DNA of 48,639 nucleotides from an uncultured Eubacteriales bacterium (GTDB taxonomy: Bacteria; Bacillota; Clostridia; Lachnospirales; Lachnospiraceae): NCBI GenBank assembly GCA_900314845.1, contig OMWV01000058.1, positions 1 through 48,639 of the forward strand. The letters are read 5' to 3'. A program made the position numbers and the translations under genes. The notes under the pieces were generated by a model. That model worked only from the letters and a program-made list of their open reading frames with translations. It was not told where the DNA came from and ran no database searches. Shown here piece by piece: positions 40,341 through 48,639 of the stretch. How positions within the stretch are numbered: the first letter of the stretch is position 1; every line of letters starts with the position of its first letter.

Positions 40341-41236
40341 ATGTCGAAAAACCGAAGAAAACTGCGCAGGCAGATAGACAGGCTGAAGGACCGGATCCGA
40401 AGACATTTCAGATCTATACGACCCTGAGAGTGCTGGTGATCGTGTCAATGATCCTGTGCATCGTCCAGGGTCAGTATGAGAATGCAGCCCTCTGCCTCCT
40501 CTCTCTGATTCTTTTCCTGCTGCCTGCATTTTTCGAGAATCAGCTGAAGATCGAGATCCCGCCCCTGTTCGAACGCATCATCTATCTCTTTATCTTCGCG
40601 GCGGAGATCCTCGGGGAGGTGAACCGCTTCTACACACAGATCCCCGGCTGGGACACCATGCTGCACACGATGAACGGCTTCCTCTGCGCTGTGATCGGCT
40701 TCGCCATGGTCGACCTGCTGAACCGGCACAGCGAACACTTCAACCTGACCCCCCTGTACCTCGCGTTCACGGCCTTCTGCTTCTCCATGACGATCGGCGT
40801 CATGTGGGAGTTCATCGAATTCTTCGGCGACCAGTTCTTTGGTCTGGACATGCAGAAGGATTATATTGTTCAGAGCATCTCATCTGTAAGGCTGGATCCG
40901 ACCCATTCGCAGATCCCGCATACGGTGAACCATATCTCAGAAACCATCATAAAGACAGCCGATGGCAAGCAGGTCGTCATAAAAGGCGGCTACCTGGACA
41001 TCGGCATCATCGACACCATGAAAGATCTCCTGGTCAACTTCATCGGCGCTGTCATCAGCAGCGTCCTCGGCTATATCTACGTCAAGACCCGCGACGCAAA
41101 AAACATCGTCGGCAAACTCATGATCCATCCTCAGACAGAGGAAGCCGAGCAGGAAATCGACGCCTACCTCGACGAGCAGGAAAAAGAGCGGATAGCGAAG
41201 CGGGAAGAAAAAAAGCACCGAATCAGCAGGAGATAA
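40341..41236 (+). CDS. Membrane protein (DUF2238/YjdF-like), apparent single-base frameshift
   Basis: The protein has four to six membrane helices. Conserved-looking features are WDTMLHTMNGFL, MWEFIEFFGDQFFGLDMQKD and DTMKDLLVNFIGA, which resemble the DUF2238 family. The natural start seems to be ATG 40341 (MSKNRRKLRRQIDRLKDRIRRH), which has GGGAGGG seven bases upstream. That frame breaks at a TTT run (40406-40408) and stops at 40427, while the membrane part continues in another frame (FQIYTTLRVL). One extra T would join them. The alternative in-frame start at 40250 has a poorly spaced ribosome site and an unrelated N-terminus. The cause may be a mutation or a sequencing error. Confidence 0.7.
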
Positions 41237-41259
41237 GAGGGGAAGCTTATCTCTCCTTT
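41229..41259. terminator. Bidirectional terminator between convergent genes
   Basis: GGAGATAAG pairs with CTTATCTCTCC and TTTA follows. It covers both stop codons, the membrane protein gene on plus and the DUF2200 gene on minus. Confidence 0.6.
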
Positions 41260-41867
41260 ATGGAAACGTGAACCGTATCCCCGAACCTTTTCCCTATTTC
41301 CCCTCGTATATCCTTCCGGATCCCGATAATATGGCAGGGCGTGCCCATCCTGACCAGCTGCCCGTCATAAGGAGCCCCGTCAAATTCGGCGTGGACCGGA
41401 ACCCTCTTCCTGCCAAATATCTTCTCCACATCCAACGGGACTTCAACATAGGCGGCATCCATCTGGCCATTCTGTCTGATGACCGCGTCAAATTCATAGA
41501 CCGGATAATCCTCCGGATCAGCCATCAGCACCTTGTACATTGGCCGGCCCTTGGCCAGATCATCGACCAGCTTATCCAGCCACCGGATCTTCTGCATCAG
41601 GGGATCCTCAATAGACTCCACGCTGATCCCGCAGACCTTGCCCTTAATCCGGGAAGCCTTCTCATTTATTTTCGGCGCATTCTTAAAAAATGTCCTGTAG
41701 TCGATGCCATCTTTAAGGATCCGCTCCAGAGCTGCCTTATCATAGCCGGTAAGCCAGAAGATGACCTGCTGCACTTCCTCCTCCGTCCGGCCCTTGCGCA
41801 GAGCCTTATTGACAAGGCAGGGATAAACATCACAAAACTTCATGGCGTATACTTTGTCTTTTTGCAT
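41247..41867 (-). CDS. DUF2200-DUF1905 fusion protein
   Basis: The 206-residue protein has an N-terminal DUF2200 domain ([54 protein letters not shown]). A C-terminal DUF1905-type beta barrel follows ([37 protein letters not shown]). Both families are common in Firmicutes and have no proven function. The ATG at 41867 follows AGGAGA by eight bases; the longer reading overlaps mcrC. It is at the 3' side of the restriction island and may belong to the older chromosome. Confidence 0.85.
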   Translation of the reverse strand: MQKDKVYAMKFCDVYPCLVNKALRKGRTEEEVQQVIFWLTGYDKAALERILKDGIDYRTFFKNAPKINEKASRIKGKVCGISVESIEDPLMQKIRWLDKLVDDLAKGRPMYKVLMADPEDYPVYEFDAVIRQNGQMDAAYVEVPLDVEKIFGRKRVPVHAEFDGAPYDGQLVRMGTPCHIIGIRKDIRGEIGKRFGDTVHVSIKER

Positions 41868-41898
41868 AGGTGGTCTCCTGACTTTATTATGAGTAGTG

Positions 41899-42975
41899 CT
41901 ATATCTCATCAGCACCTCCAAAGTACTCATCTACTATTCCATCAAGCTGTGCCCGGATTTTGGAAAAATCCTGATTCAGATCCAGCGTCCGGACACTGAT
42001 TTCATTCCCGCTCATCTGGTAAACATTATCTGGATACAGCTCCTCATCTGTCTTAGCATAAAGGAGCATGCCGGAAACTGTATGGTCATGATCCTTCAGC
42101 TCTGTGTCCAAGTTCTTCACATACGTGAAAATCTGATACAAATTTCCAGAATGTATCGTATACTTATCAAACCTGTTCTCAGCAAGTGAATGAGTATAAT
42201 ATTTGGCATCTATGGTGAGTATCCGATGTTTTCCCTTATCAGACAGCATGACATCACTCTGCATGATTGGAAGCAGCGTGCCTACACCGTTATCAAGCGA
42301 CCAGGGAATCTGTGCGGCGGCAGCGTCCAATTCCTTGTGCTCTGCAATATAATATTCCAAAATGAATTTTTCATACAGATGACTCATTCGCTGATCATCT
42401 ATAAAGGATGCCAGTTTGTATTCTCCGTCATCTGTTGTCAGAAGCATTCCTTCAATGATAAGCCTGCAAATTGAAAGCAGCACACGATATGCCTGGCTGT
42501 TTCGCTGAAAATGAATTGACGACCATCGAATTAAGAATGGATCTATCTCATCAACATTGGAGAAAAACAGCATTTCCTTTTTGAGCACATTCTTATATTC
42601 TGAATCAACATCACCATATTGAAGAAGAATCATTACCGTAGTCTTCAGAACCCGGTTTAGCAGATTGTTCTCTGAAAGCACATCATACTCACAGGTCAGA
42701 CGCTGCCGACACTGCAATCTGTTTCTGATCGTTCCCGGCATATTAATCTTTCCGCGCATAACTGTAAGATCTTCTACCCTATTCATATATTCCCGATACA
42801 GTCCTTGCTTCAACTGCCGGCTGATTCCTTTGGAAAGGATCGCTGCAAACAAATTATGAATATTCTCGAATTCCTCCACAGCGATTTTATCATCCTCTGC
42901 CTGACGCAATATGCTAAACGCATAGGATAGCATATAATAAATGTTCTTGATAAAAATGCTCTTATCTTTTGTCAT
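41899..42975 (-). CDS. mcrC: McrC-like nuclease subunit
   Basis: This 358-residue partner of McrB supplies the nuclease for cutting modified DNA. It has an N-terminal helical region and a C-terminal PD-(D/E)xK core seen as QSDVML and LTIDAKYY. The start overlaps the mcrB stop by 4 bases (ATGA), so translation is coupled. It is the last gene of the hsdS-hsdR-mcrB-mcrC run. Confidence 0.88.
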   Translation of the reverse strand: MTKDKSIFIKNIYYMLSYAFSILRQAEDDKIAVEEFENIHNLFAAILSKGISRQLKQGLYREYMNRVEDLTVMRGKINMPGTIRNRLQCRQRLTCEYDVLSENNLLNRVLKTTVMILLQYGDVDSEYKNVLKKEMLFFSNVDEIDPFLIRWSSIHFQRNSQAYRVLLSICRLIIEGMLLTTDDGEYKLASFIDDQRMSHLYEKFILEYYIAEHKELDAAAAQIPWSLDNGVGTLLPIMQSDVMLSDKGKHRILTIDAKYYTHSLAENRFDKYTIHSGNLYQIFTYVKNLDTELKDHDHTVSGMLLYAKTDEELYPDNVYQMSGNEISVRTLDLNQDFSKIRAQLDGIVDEYFGGADEI

Positions 42976-45368
42976 TGAAATACTCCGTGCAGAATATTGT
43001 CCCAGCGCTGCAGTTCTGCCGTATCATCAAACCAATATTCACTGAGCATCGGTATAATATCAAAGTCCACAACAGACAGCATCCATTCCTCTGTACACGT
43101 ATCTTTCCTGCGGCCGCAAAAATAACTATGTCCGATACAGAATCCTTCCCCCAACGATTTATCGCCGATGATTCTCTGATTCAATTCCTTTACTTTGTCA
43201 ATCAGCTCATTAAAGGTCTCATTGTTCAGGCTCTTCTGATATTGAATAAATCCATCAGAATCAAATCCCGGACTCATGCCAAAAAAGCTAAATCTTCTGC
43301 GCAGTGCGTAATCAATCATGGCAAGGCTGCGGTCTGCCGTATTCATCATGCCTATAATATAAAGATTTTTCGGGACAAAGAATGAAAGCCCATTGTAAGC
43401 GAGCGTAATCTTGTGCTCCGAGCCGCGGTAATCCCGCTCAATCAACATAAGTAATTCACCAAAAATCTTACTCATATTGCCGCGGTTAATCTCATCGATA
43501 ATGAAGAAATACTCTTTGTCGGGCTGGTTAGCTGCCTTCTGACAGAAACGGTAAAATATACCGTTCTTCAGTTCGAATCCATCTCCAGCCGGCTTATAGC
43601 CCATCACAAAATCTTCGTAAGAATAGTTCTGATGGAATTGTACAAATTCAATTCGATTCTCATCAACCTCTCCCATCATGGAATAGGCGAGCCGCTTTGC
43701 TGCAAATGTCTTTCCAACACCTGGAGCTCCCTGCAGAATAATATTCTTCTTGTTGCGAAGGACTGCAGTCAGCTGATTATATCGAGCCTCTGTCATATAC
43801 ACGTTCTGAAGGAAATCATCTTTCGTATAAGGAGTGATCGCTTTTTCATTTGTAATGGGATTTTCCTCGCGGATCATATCCATGATGAAATCATATTCCC
43901 CCTTGGTCAGCTTAAACAGGCTTCCCTGTGGATTTATGAGGTACTCCATCTTTTGCAGTTCCGAACATGCTTTAATTGTCTGATAATCAATCGGCAAAGA
44001 CAGACCTTCTGTTTTCTCAAAGTACAATTTCTCTCCGTCCTGTTCTGCACTGATCCTTGCAAGTGCAACAATCTGTTTAACCGGATAAGATTCATATCCG
44101 ATGACAAGATCGCCAGCCTTCGCATCGAGAGAGTTCTGAAATATTCTGCGCTTGTTTCCGTTTTCATTGTAAAGGGTGTAAGCCTGCACTTCTCCGATAC
44201 CGATACCAGAAAAGCTCCAGATTTTCGGATTCGCATTGAGCCACCAGTAATTGTGATATTCTTCTTTCTGCCCTGACGAGACAAATAGCTGAACCCGGCT
44301 CAGATCAACTCTTTCCAAAGCCTGCGAAAGCTCATCACGAAGCTTCCAGACATAGATTCCCTCCTCGTCTTCATCAGCCCATTTCCCGACATACAGCACT
44401 GGCCACAAGCGAGAATTGTCATTATCCTGCTCCAAAAGCGAACAGCCGGTCTTCTTAGCAACCCTGCGGGCAAGGGCAACAGAACCGCCCCGGTAAAAGT
44501 GCACTGATCCGCCATACTTGACAGATAACTGTTTACACGATGCCTGCCCGCCGTAATCCTTCATACGCTTCATTATTTCCAAACTGCCATCAGTAAATAC
44601 ACTCTTGTCACCCAACAGTTCTTCCCAATCTTCTACCGTCAAACCAGGCGTATAATCGGCCGGAAACCATCCTTCCCGTGCCTCTTTTTGTGCATAATAA
44701 TGACTGATATAAAATCCTACATCGATTGTCAGAGTCCGAAGCTCAGGATCAGGATAGCAGGAATCTGTCAGCTGAGAACGAAAAAGATCAACCAGCTCTA
44801 TATCCAACTTCAGTTCTTCATCAATCTCATCATACAGCTTCAAGAAGCTTCGAATATTTTCTGCATAAGCGCCTTTCTTGAAATCGTAATCGCAGTTTAA
44901 TTCATCCGCGACCTTTTTTACTTCGCTATATTTATAGATATAGTATTTATCCGGATAGCGAAGCCACAGATACACACAGATGGCGTTTTCATGCTGATAA
45001 TGCTGTGCCGCACCATTCCCGTACTTTTCAAGCAGGATGGAAGAATGATCCTTGAATGTTTTAATTCGGTCATACACATCATTGGTCTCATCATAAAGCT
45101 TGATGAACATAGAACGCACTTCTTCCGGTGCACTCTTTGCAAAGTTCTCTATCATTTCTCTAGGGAAATTGTTCCTCGAAGTCAGAAGATTAAACGTCTT
45201 GTCAAGAGATCTATGCAGCATATCAGCAAAACCCTCGGCATTCACATCCCAGTTATCCTGAAAGCACTTAACTGCCTCCCACTTATAGCTTTCATCTTTC
45301 CATCCTTTGGGTACTAAATCCTTCTTGTATTCGACAAGCACAGCCTTAAGACGAAATTTATCAAACAT
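42972..45368 (-). CDS. mcrB: McrB-like AAA+ GTPase with internal EVE domain
   Basis: This 798-residue motor of a McrBC system has an N-terminal 270-residue helical region of unknown fold, then a segment with SVKYGGSVHFYRGG, then an EVE domain (about 395-510: YWWLNANPKIWSF, GDLVIGYESYP) of the kind that binds modified cytosine. The AAA+ GTPase follows, with Walker A LQGAPGVGKT, Walker B FFIIDEINRGN and MMNTADRSLAMID. The ATG at 45368 (MFDKF) follows GGGAGG by eight bases. With mcrC it should cut DNA carrying modified bases, a second layer to the type I system upstream. Confidence 0.9.
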   Translation of the reverse strand: MFDKFRLKAVLVEYKKDLVPKGWKDESYKWEAVKCFQDNWDVNAEGFADMLHRSLDKTFNLLTSRNNFPREMIENFAKSAPEEVRSMFIKLYDETNDVYDRIKTFKDHSSILLEKYGNGAAQHYQHENAICVYLWLRYPDKYYIYKYSEVKKVADELNCDYDFKKGAYAENIRSFLKLYDEIDEELKLDIELVDLFRSQLTDSCYPDPELRTLTIDVGFYISHYYAQKEAREGWFPADYTPGLTVEDWEELLGDKSVFTDGSLEIMKRMKDYGGQASCKQLSVKYGGSVHFYRGGSVALARRVAKKTGCSLLEQDNDNSRLWPVLYVGKWADEDEEGIYVWKLRDELSQALERVDLSRVQLFVSSGQKEEYHNYWWLNANPKIWSFSGIGIGEVQAYTLYNENGNKRRIFQNSLDAKAGDLVIGYESYPVKQIVALARISAEQDGEKLYFEKTEGLSLPIDYQTIKACSELQKMEYLINPQGSLFKLTKGEYDFIMDMIREENPITNEKAITPYTKDDFLQNVYMTEARYNQLTAVLRNKKNIILQGAPGVGKTFAAKRLAYSMMGEVDENRIEFVQFHQNYSYEDFVMGYKPAGDGFELKNGIFYRFCQKAANQPDKEYFFIIDEINRGNMSKIFGELLMLIERDYRGSEHKITLAYNGLSFFVPKNLYIIGMMNTADRSLAMIDYALRRRFSFFGMSPGFDSDGFIQYQKSLNNETFNELIDKVKELNQRIIGDKSLGEGFCIGHSYFCGRRKDTCTEEWMLSVVDFDIIPMLSEYWFDDTAELQRWDNILHGVFQ

Positions 45369-45462
45369 AATCATTGCCTCCCTTACGCCTTCCGCAGGCT
45401 GTTATAATTCTCTCATCTGAAAGATGGTATTTATCAGTACAGATTCTGCAAAGATTTTCATG

Positions 45463-48432
45463 CTACATCTCTTCCCCAAGCAGCGGTCCGATCTCTTCTA
45501 CGAGCGCTGTGCGCAATGCATTCTCAACCTGCCGCCGGTATTTCAGTTTTTTGACTCCCGCATTGGCCTCTGCAAATGCCTGGTAGTCCCCAGTCTCTTT
45601 TATCGTGCTCATGTTAGGAATATTCTCATCGCCATGATAATGTTCTACGGCGTACATGACGGCGCTTCGATCGAGATAATATTTCTTGCAGAGCTCATCA
45701 ACGCATTTGCCAATGGCTGCAGACCGCATTTCTTCCAGGACAGTCGCCACTCGTTTGTCCTTGAAGTTCTGAGGCTCTTTGATAACCTGATCCCACAGGG
45801 ACTGCATCAGCCCGCCAAGCTTCGAATTTGTGGAACTCAGCGTCTTTATATAGTTTTCAATCTCCTCCGCCATCTTCTGCATGCGGAGCAAATCCATATT
45901 GCCGCCGCCAGAAATATACTCTTGGATCAGCGCCACAATATACTCATAGTCAATCTGAGCAACATCATAAGCTTTCAGAATATACTCAAGGTCCACTTCC
46001 TCACCGTCATCACTTTCACCCGACTCACGAGGGATTTCCTCCAGGACATTCTTGTAAGCAGCCAGATAATCTTCATAGTCCTTCTCGGAGAGTCCATAGT
46101 AGTCAAGTCCTCTCTCCGACCATTTCGTGAAGGCTTTGATGTAAGCATACAGCCGGTCGAATGTCTGAAATGCTTTTGCAAATCTCTTCCTCCCGGCGAT
46201 GCTAAGAGTGGGGATGAAGGATGGCGTCAGCGCAGTATCACGCAGGCGTTTTACTGCTTCTATAAACTTGTCCTCCGTATCAGCCCAATCTGGGGATACA
46301 GCACTGGTCTCGCCCCCGTCTGAGTAGAGGATCAGTGCATCATTGACAGCTTTCTTCCAAGTTTCCGGATTTCGCAGTGTAATGATCTGCCCATTATTCT
46401 TGAACTTATCGAAAAGCCGATTGGTCCTTGAGAACATCTGGATAATGGAATGATATGGCATGACATTCCGGTCTACAAATACGGTAGACAGACACGGAGC
46501 ATCAAATCCCGTCAGCAGACGATCTACAACGATAACGAAATCCAGCTGTTCCGAACGAGACTTATATCTTTTCTTTTTGCGGGCAAGACGCTCGCTGAGG
46601 TCTGTATTGTATGCTTCCAGCTGTGACAGGTCAAAATGAGTACCAAACATTTCATTGTACTCGATCATAGATTCTTTCATCAGTTTCTGGTCGGCAATGG
46701 ATCTTTCCTCATTCTCGCTGACGCTGTAGGTAATGGCAAACTTTGGAAAATCCGGGAGGCGTTTCTTAAAATCCGGATTAATGACAATATCGGTCTTTCC
46801 CTCTTTCACTTCCTTTAACAGGCTGTAATAAGCCTGGGCGTGAGGGATAGAATCTGTCGTCAAAAGACCCTCATAGCTCTTGCCGGCACCATTATCAATA
46901 CCAAGTTTCTGCTCGCATTCGTTGAGCATCACATTAAGCACAGAAAGTCTATGACTTCTGGAATCAAAAACGCTGTCATCCAGGGCTACTTTATTGCCTC
47001 TGGCATCCTTTCCCTCACCGCCCATGTACTCAACCAAAAAGCCAAGCACGTTTTCATCATGGATAGCATCCTTGATCGTATATTTCTGCAGGGGCCTTCC
47101 AAACATTTCTTCCGTCGTTCTTGGCAGATCTCCCTGAGCCTTGTAAGCATTTTCTTTAAAAATCGGCGTTCCCGTGAAACCATACCACAGGGAGTTATAG
47201 AAAAAATCCTTCAGCATTCGCTGCGTCTCTGGCGTAACCGTTCTGTGGCATTCATCCACAATAAAGGCAATCCTCTTGTTGTGAATGCGTTTGTAACGGG
47301 GCGTATCCTCCTTACCCTTCAGACGCTTCATCACAATATGCAGTTTTTGAATCGTTGTAACAATCATCTGCTGATCGTCATTGCCGAGCTTCTTCATCAA
47401 ATCATCGACATTTTCTGTATCATCAACAGATACCACATCACTCTCTGCATAGGACTGAAATGCCTGCTTTGTCTGGGTGTCAAGCGCTTTTCGGTCTATC
47501 AGGAAAATGCTTTTTTCTATTGATGGAATATCCTGCAGAAGATTTCTTGCCGCCTTATATGATGTCAATGTCTTGCCGGACCCGGTTGTGTGCCAGATAA
47601 AACCAGACTCGCCTCTCTTGGACGCTTCACGGATGGCTTCAATCGCATGAATCTGATAGGGACGGAGAAGTATCACGCTTCTGGAATCGCTGTCCAGGAC
47701 CACATACTGGGTTACCATCTCATGAGCTTCCGGCACACGCAGAACCTGCTTGGCAAACTCGAGATAATTTGCCACCGAATTATTCTGCCTATCACTCCAT
47801 CCGCAGAGAAATTTTTCATTCAGATCGTTATCCATAGCAGGAGCGATATATTTCGTATTTACCGCATTGGAAACGACAAACATCTGAATACAGGAAAATG
47901 GCCCGGTAAATCTTCCTTCGACAATGTATTTCTTAATCTGGCGAAATGCATCCATATATGGATGCTCACGGTTTTTGAGCTCTATATGGATAAGAGGAAT
48001 ACCATTGATCAGCAGGGTCACATCAAAACGGCGATTTCTGCCTGTATTCTCTGTGTCTCTGGTTGCCTTGTACTGGTTAATTACCTCATAGACAGACGAA
48101 CCGCCTGCCTTGTCCGCACGATCCAGTACGACAAGATGAAGAGTTTTGTTGTCCCTCTGCACGTGAACCATCGCCTTTCCGTTCTCTCCAGCGATCCAGA
48201 TCGCAGCATCATAAAAAGTCGGAAAGGAAAGCTGATTCTTCACCTGCGCAAACTCCTGATCAGACAGCTGCGTACCGTCCAAAACAGCTTTATTATTATT
48301 CTCCAGAATCGAACGGATATTATTCCAAAGGGCTTCCTCATCTGTGATATCCGGACGATAGGTCCACTGGGATTCCCCCATTGTCAACTGATCGATCAGA
48401 TTCTTTTCTATTGTAGATTCGAGTTCCGCCAT
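45463..48432 (-). CDS. hsdR: Type I restriction endonuclease subunit R
   Basis: This 989-residue HsdR has an N-terminal PD-(D/E)xK nuclease (RFDVTLLINGIPLIHIELKNR, residues about 135-160). Two RecA-like translocase domains follow, with motif I TTGSGKT, DECHR for motif II and GFTGTP for motif III, and then a helical C-terminus that binds the methylase. It cuts unmethylated DNA after ATP-driven translocation. AAAGGGGG lies before the ATG. The hsdS stop is 26 bases upstream; hsdM is outside the window. Base composition is more AT-rich than the left 40 kb, which suggests transfer. Confidence 0.95.
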   Translation of the reverse strand: MAELESTIEKNLIDQLTMGESQWTYRPDITDEEALWNNIRSILENNNKAVLDGTQLSDQEFAQVKNQLSFPTFYDAAIWIAGENGKAMVHVQRDNKTLHLVVLDRADKAGGSSVYEVINQYKATRDTENTGRNRRFDVTLLINGIPLIHIELKNREHPYMDAFRQIKKYIVEGRFTGPFSCIQMFVVSNAVNTKYIAPAMDNDLNEKFLCGWSDRQNNSVANYLEFAKQVLRVPEAHEMVTQYVVLDSDSRSVILLRPYQIHAIEAIREASKRGESGFIWHTTGSGKTLTSYKAARNLLQDIPSIEKSIFLIDRKALDTQTKQAFQSYAESDVVSVDDTENVDDLMKKLGNDDQQMIVTTIQKLHIVMKRLKGKEDTPRYKRIHNKRIAFIVDECHRTVTPETQRMLKDFFYNSLWYGFTGTPIFKENAYKAQGDLPRTTEEMFGRPLQKYTIKDAIHDENVLGFLVEYMGGEGKDARGNKVALDDSVFDSRSHRLSVLNVMLNECEQKLGIDNGAGKSYEGLLTTDSIPHAQAYYSLLKEVKEGKTDIVINPDFKKRLPDFPKFAITYSVSENEERSIADQKLMKESMIEYNEMFGTHFDLSQLEAYNTDLSERLARKKKRYKSRSEQLDFVIVVDRLLTGFDAPCLSTVFVDRNVMPYHSIIQMFSRTNRLFDKFKNNGQIITLRNPETWKKAVNDALILYSDGGETSAVSPDWADTEDKFIEAVKRLRDTALTPSFIPTLSIAGRKRFAKAFQTFDRLYAYIKAFTKWSERGLDYYGLSEKDYEDYLAAYKNVLEEIPRESGESDDGEEVDLEYILKAYDVAQIDYEYIVALIQEYISGGGNMDLLRMQKMAEEIENYIKTLSSTNSKLGGLMQSLWDQVIKEPQNFKDKRVATVLEEMRSAAIGKCVDELCKKYYLDRSAVMYAVEHYHGDENIPNMSTIKETGDYQAFAEANAGVKKLKYRRQVENALRTALVEEIGPLLGEEM

Positions 48433-48458
48433 CTATATAGCCCCCTTTGAGGATAATA

Positions 48459-48639
48459 TCATATATTGTTATTCATATATCGCTTACAAAGCGATGTCCC
48501 TAAGCACCCGGTAATAAGGACTTCTTCCAAATCCTTCACATTACCACAATTTCGCTGATGAAGAGTGATAGCATTATCAAGATTCTGAAAGAAGGCACCT
48601 ATTAGCTTCTGTTCATCCAAACTCGGAACCATAAATCTC
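48459..48639 (-). CDS. hsdS: Type I restriction specificity subunit, 3' end only
   Basis: The last 59 residues of a minus-strand gene enter from the right edge: VPSLDEQKLIGAFFQNLDNAI followed by TLHQR. This is the typical end of an HsdS target-recognition domain with its conserved coiled coil. The stop at 48459-48461 is 26 bases before hsdR. The recognition sequence cannot be inferred from this part. Confidence 0.88.
   Translation of the reverse strand, partial: RFMVPSLDEQKLIGAFFQNLDNAITLHQRNCGNVKDLEEVLITGCLGTSLCKRYMNNNI

Noticed and set aside
45463-48432. Possible second small genes opposite hsdR (several plus-strand frames over 180 codons)
   Set aside because: All lie antisense to conserved HsdR motifs and lack ribosome sites.

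Overview
The window looks like a chromosomal segment of a Gram-positive obligate anaerobe, most likely a member of the Clostridia close to Lachnospiraceae. The reasons are lipoprotein signal peptides with no outer-membrane genes, strong GGAGG ribosome sites, rubrerythrin and ferritin, an ApbE-type flavinylation motif on a secreted protein, a ykcB/ykcC-like glycosyltransferase pair and clostridial-type fused P-II and DUF134/NifX proteins. No tRNA, rRNA or CRISPR array was seen. Species cannot be named from the sequence alone.

Layout. (1) 0.2-5.06 kb, minus strand: a five-gene operon with a circularly permuted ATP-grasp, an alpha-E protein, a transglutaminase-like protease, an AstE/AspA-type zinc amidohydrolase and a second AstE-like protein that has lost its zinc ligands. 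A ferritin gene diverges from it. (2) 5.9-8.6 kb: a PstS-like lipoprotein whose two halves are in swapped order, translationally coupled to a Na+/Pi symporter and preceded by a Pho-box-like repeat. (3) 8.7-9.8 kb: a secreted FMN-binding/BIG2 protein. (4) 10-22.7 kb, minus strand: a transporter plus complete reductive pyrimidine pathway. It has an ABC ATPase, two permeases, a swapped-order substrate-binding lipoprotein, dihydropyrimidinase, a PreA-like dehydrogenase, a ureidopropionase-type M20 hydrolase, a class III aminotransferase, an Fe-dependent alcohol dehydrogenase, a tandem P-II protein and a PucR regulator. The predicted route is uracil to dihydrouracil, N-carbamoyl-beta-alanine, beta-alanine, malonate semialdehyde and 3-hydroxypropionate. 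(5) 22.9-29.4 kb: esterase, rubrerythrin with two rubredoxin modules, aldo/keto reductase, GT39 and GT2 glycosyltransferases. (6) 29.6-35.6 kb, minus strand: sulfur amino acid genes (trans-sulfuration enzyme, MalY-like beta-lyase, SDR, cysteine synthase) ending in a LanC-like protein. A 47-residue ORF with eight cysteines and an attenuator-like structure lie in the leader. (7) 36-41.9 kb: a Met-rich 43-residue small protein, GNAT, NifX-like protein, the remains of DUF134, a PPDK-N protein, a frameshifted membrane protein and a DUF2200-DUF1905 fusion. (8) 41.9-48.6 kb: a more AT-rich defence island, hsdS (partial)-hsdR-mcrB-mcrC.

The signals I rate highest are two substrate-binding proteins of different families with the same domain-order swap, one of them coupled to a secondary transporter instead of an ABC permease; the ATP-grasp operon with an enzyme/pseudoenzyme pair; a mosaic repeat family at three intergenic loci (39-nt inverted-repeat module plus 65-67-nt tandem module); and the Cys-rich leader ORF ahead of the cysteine synthase/LanC-like operon.
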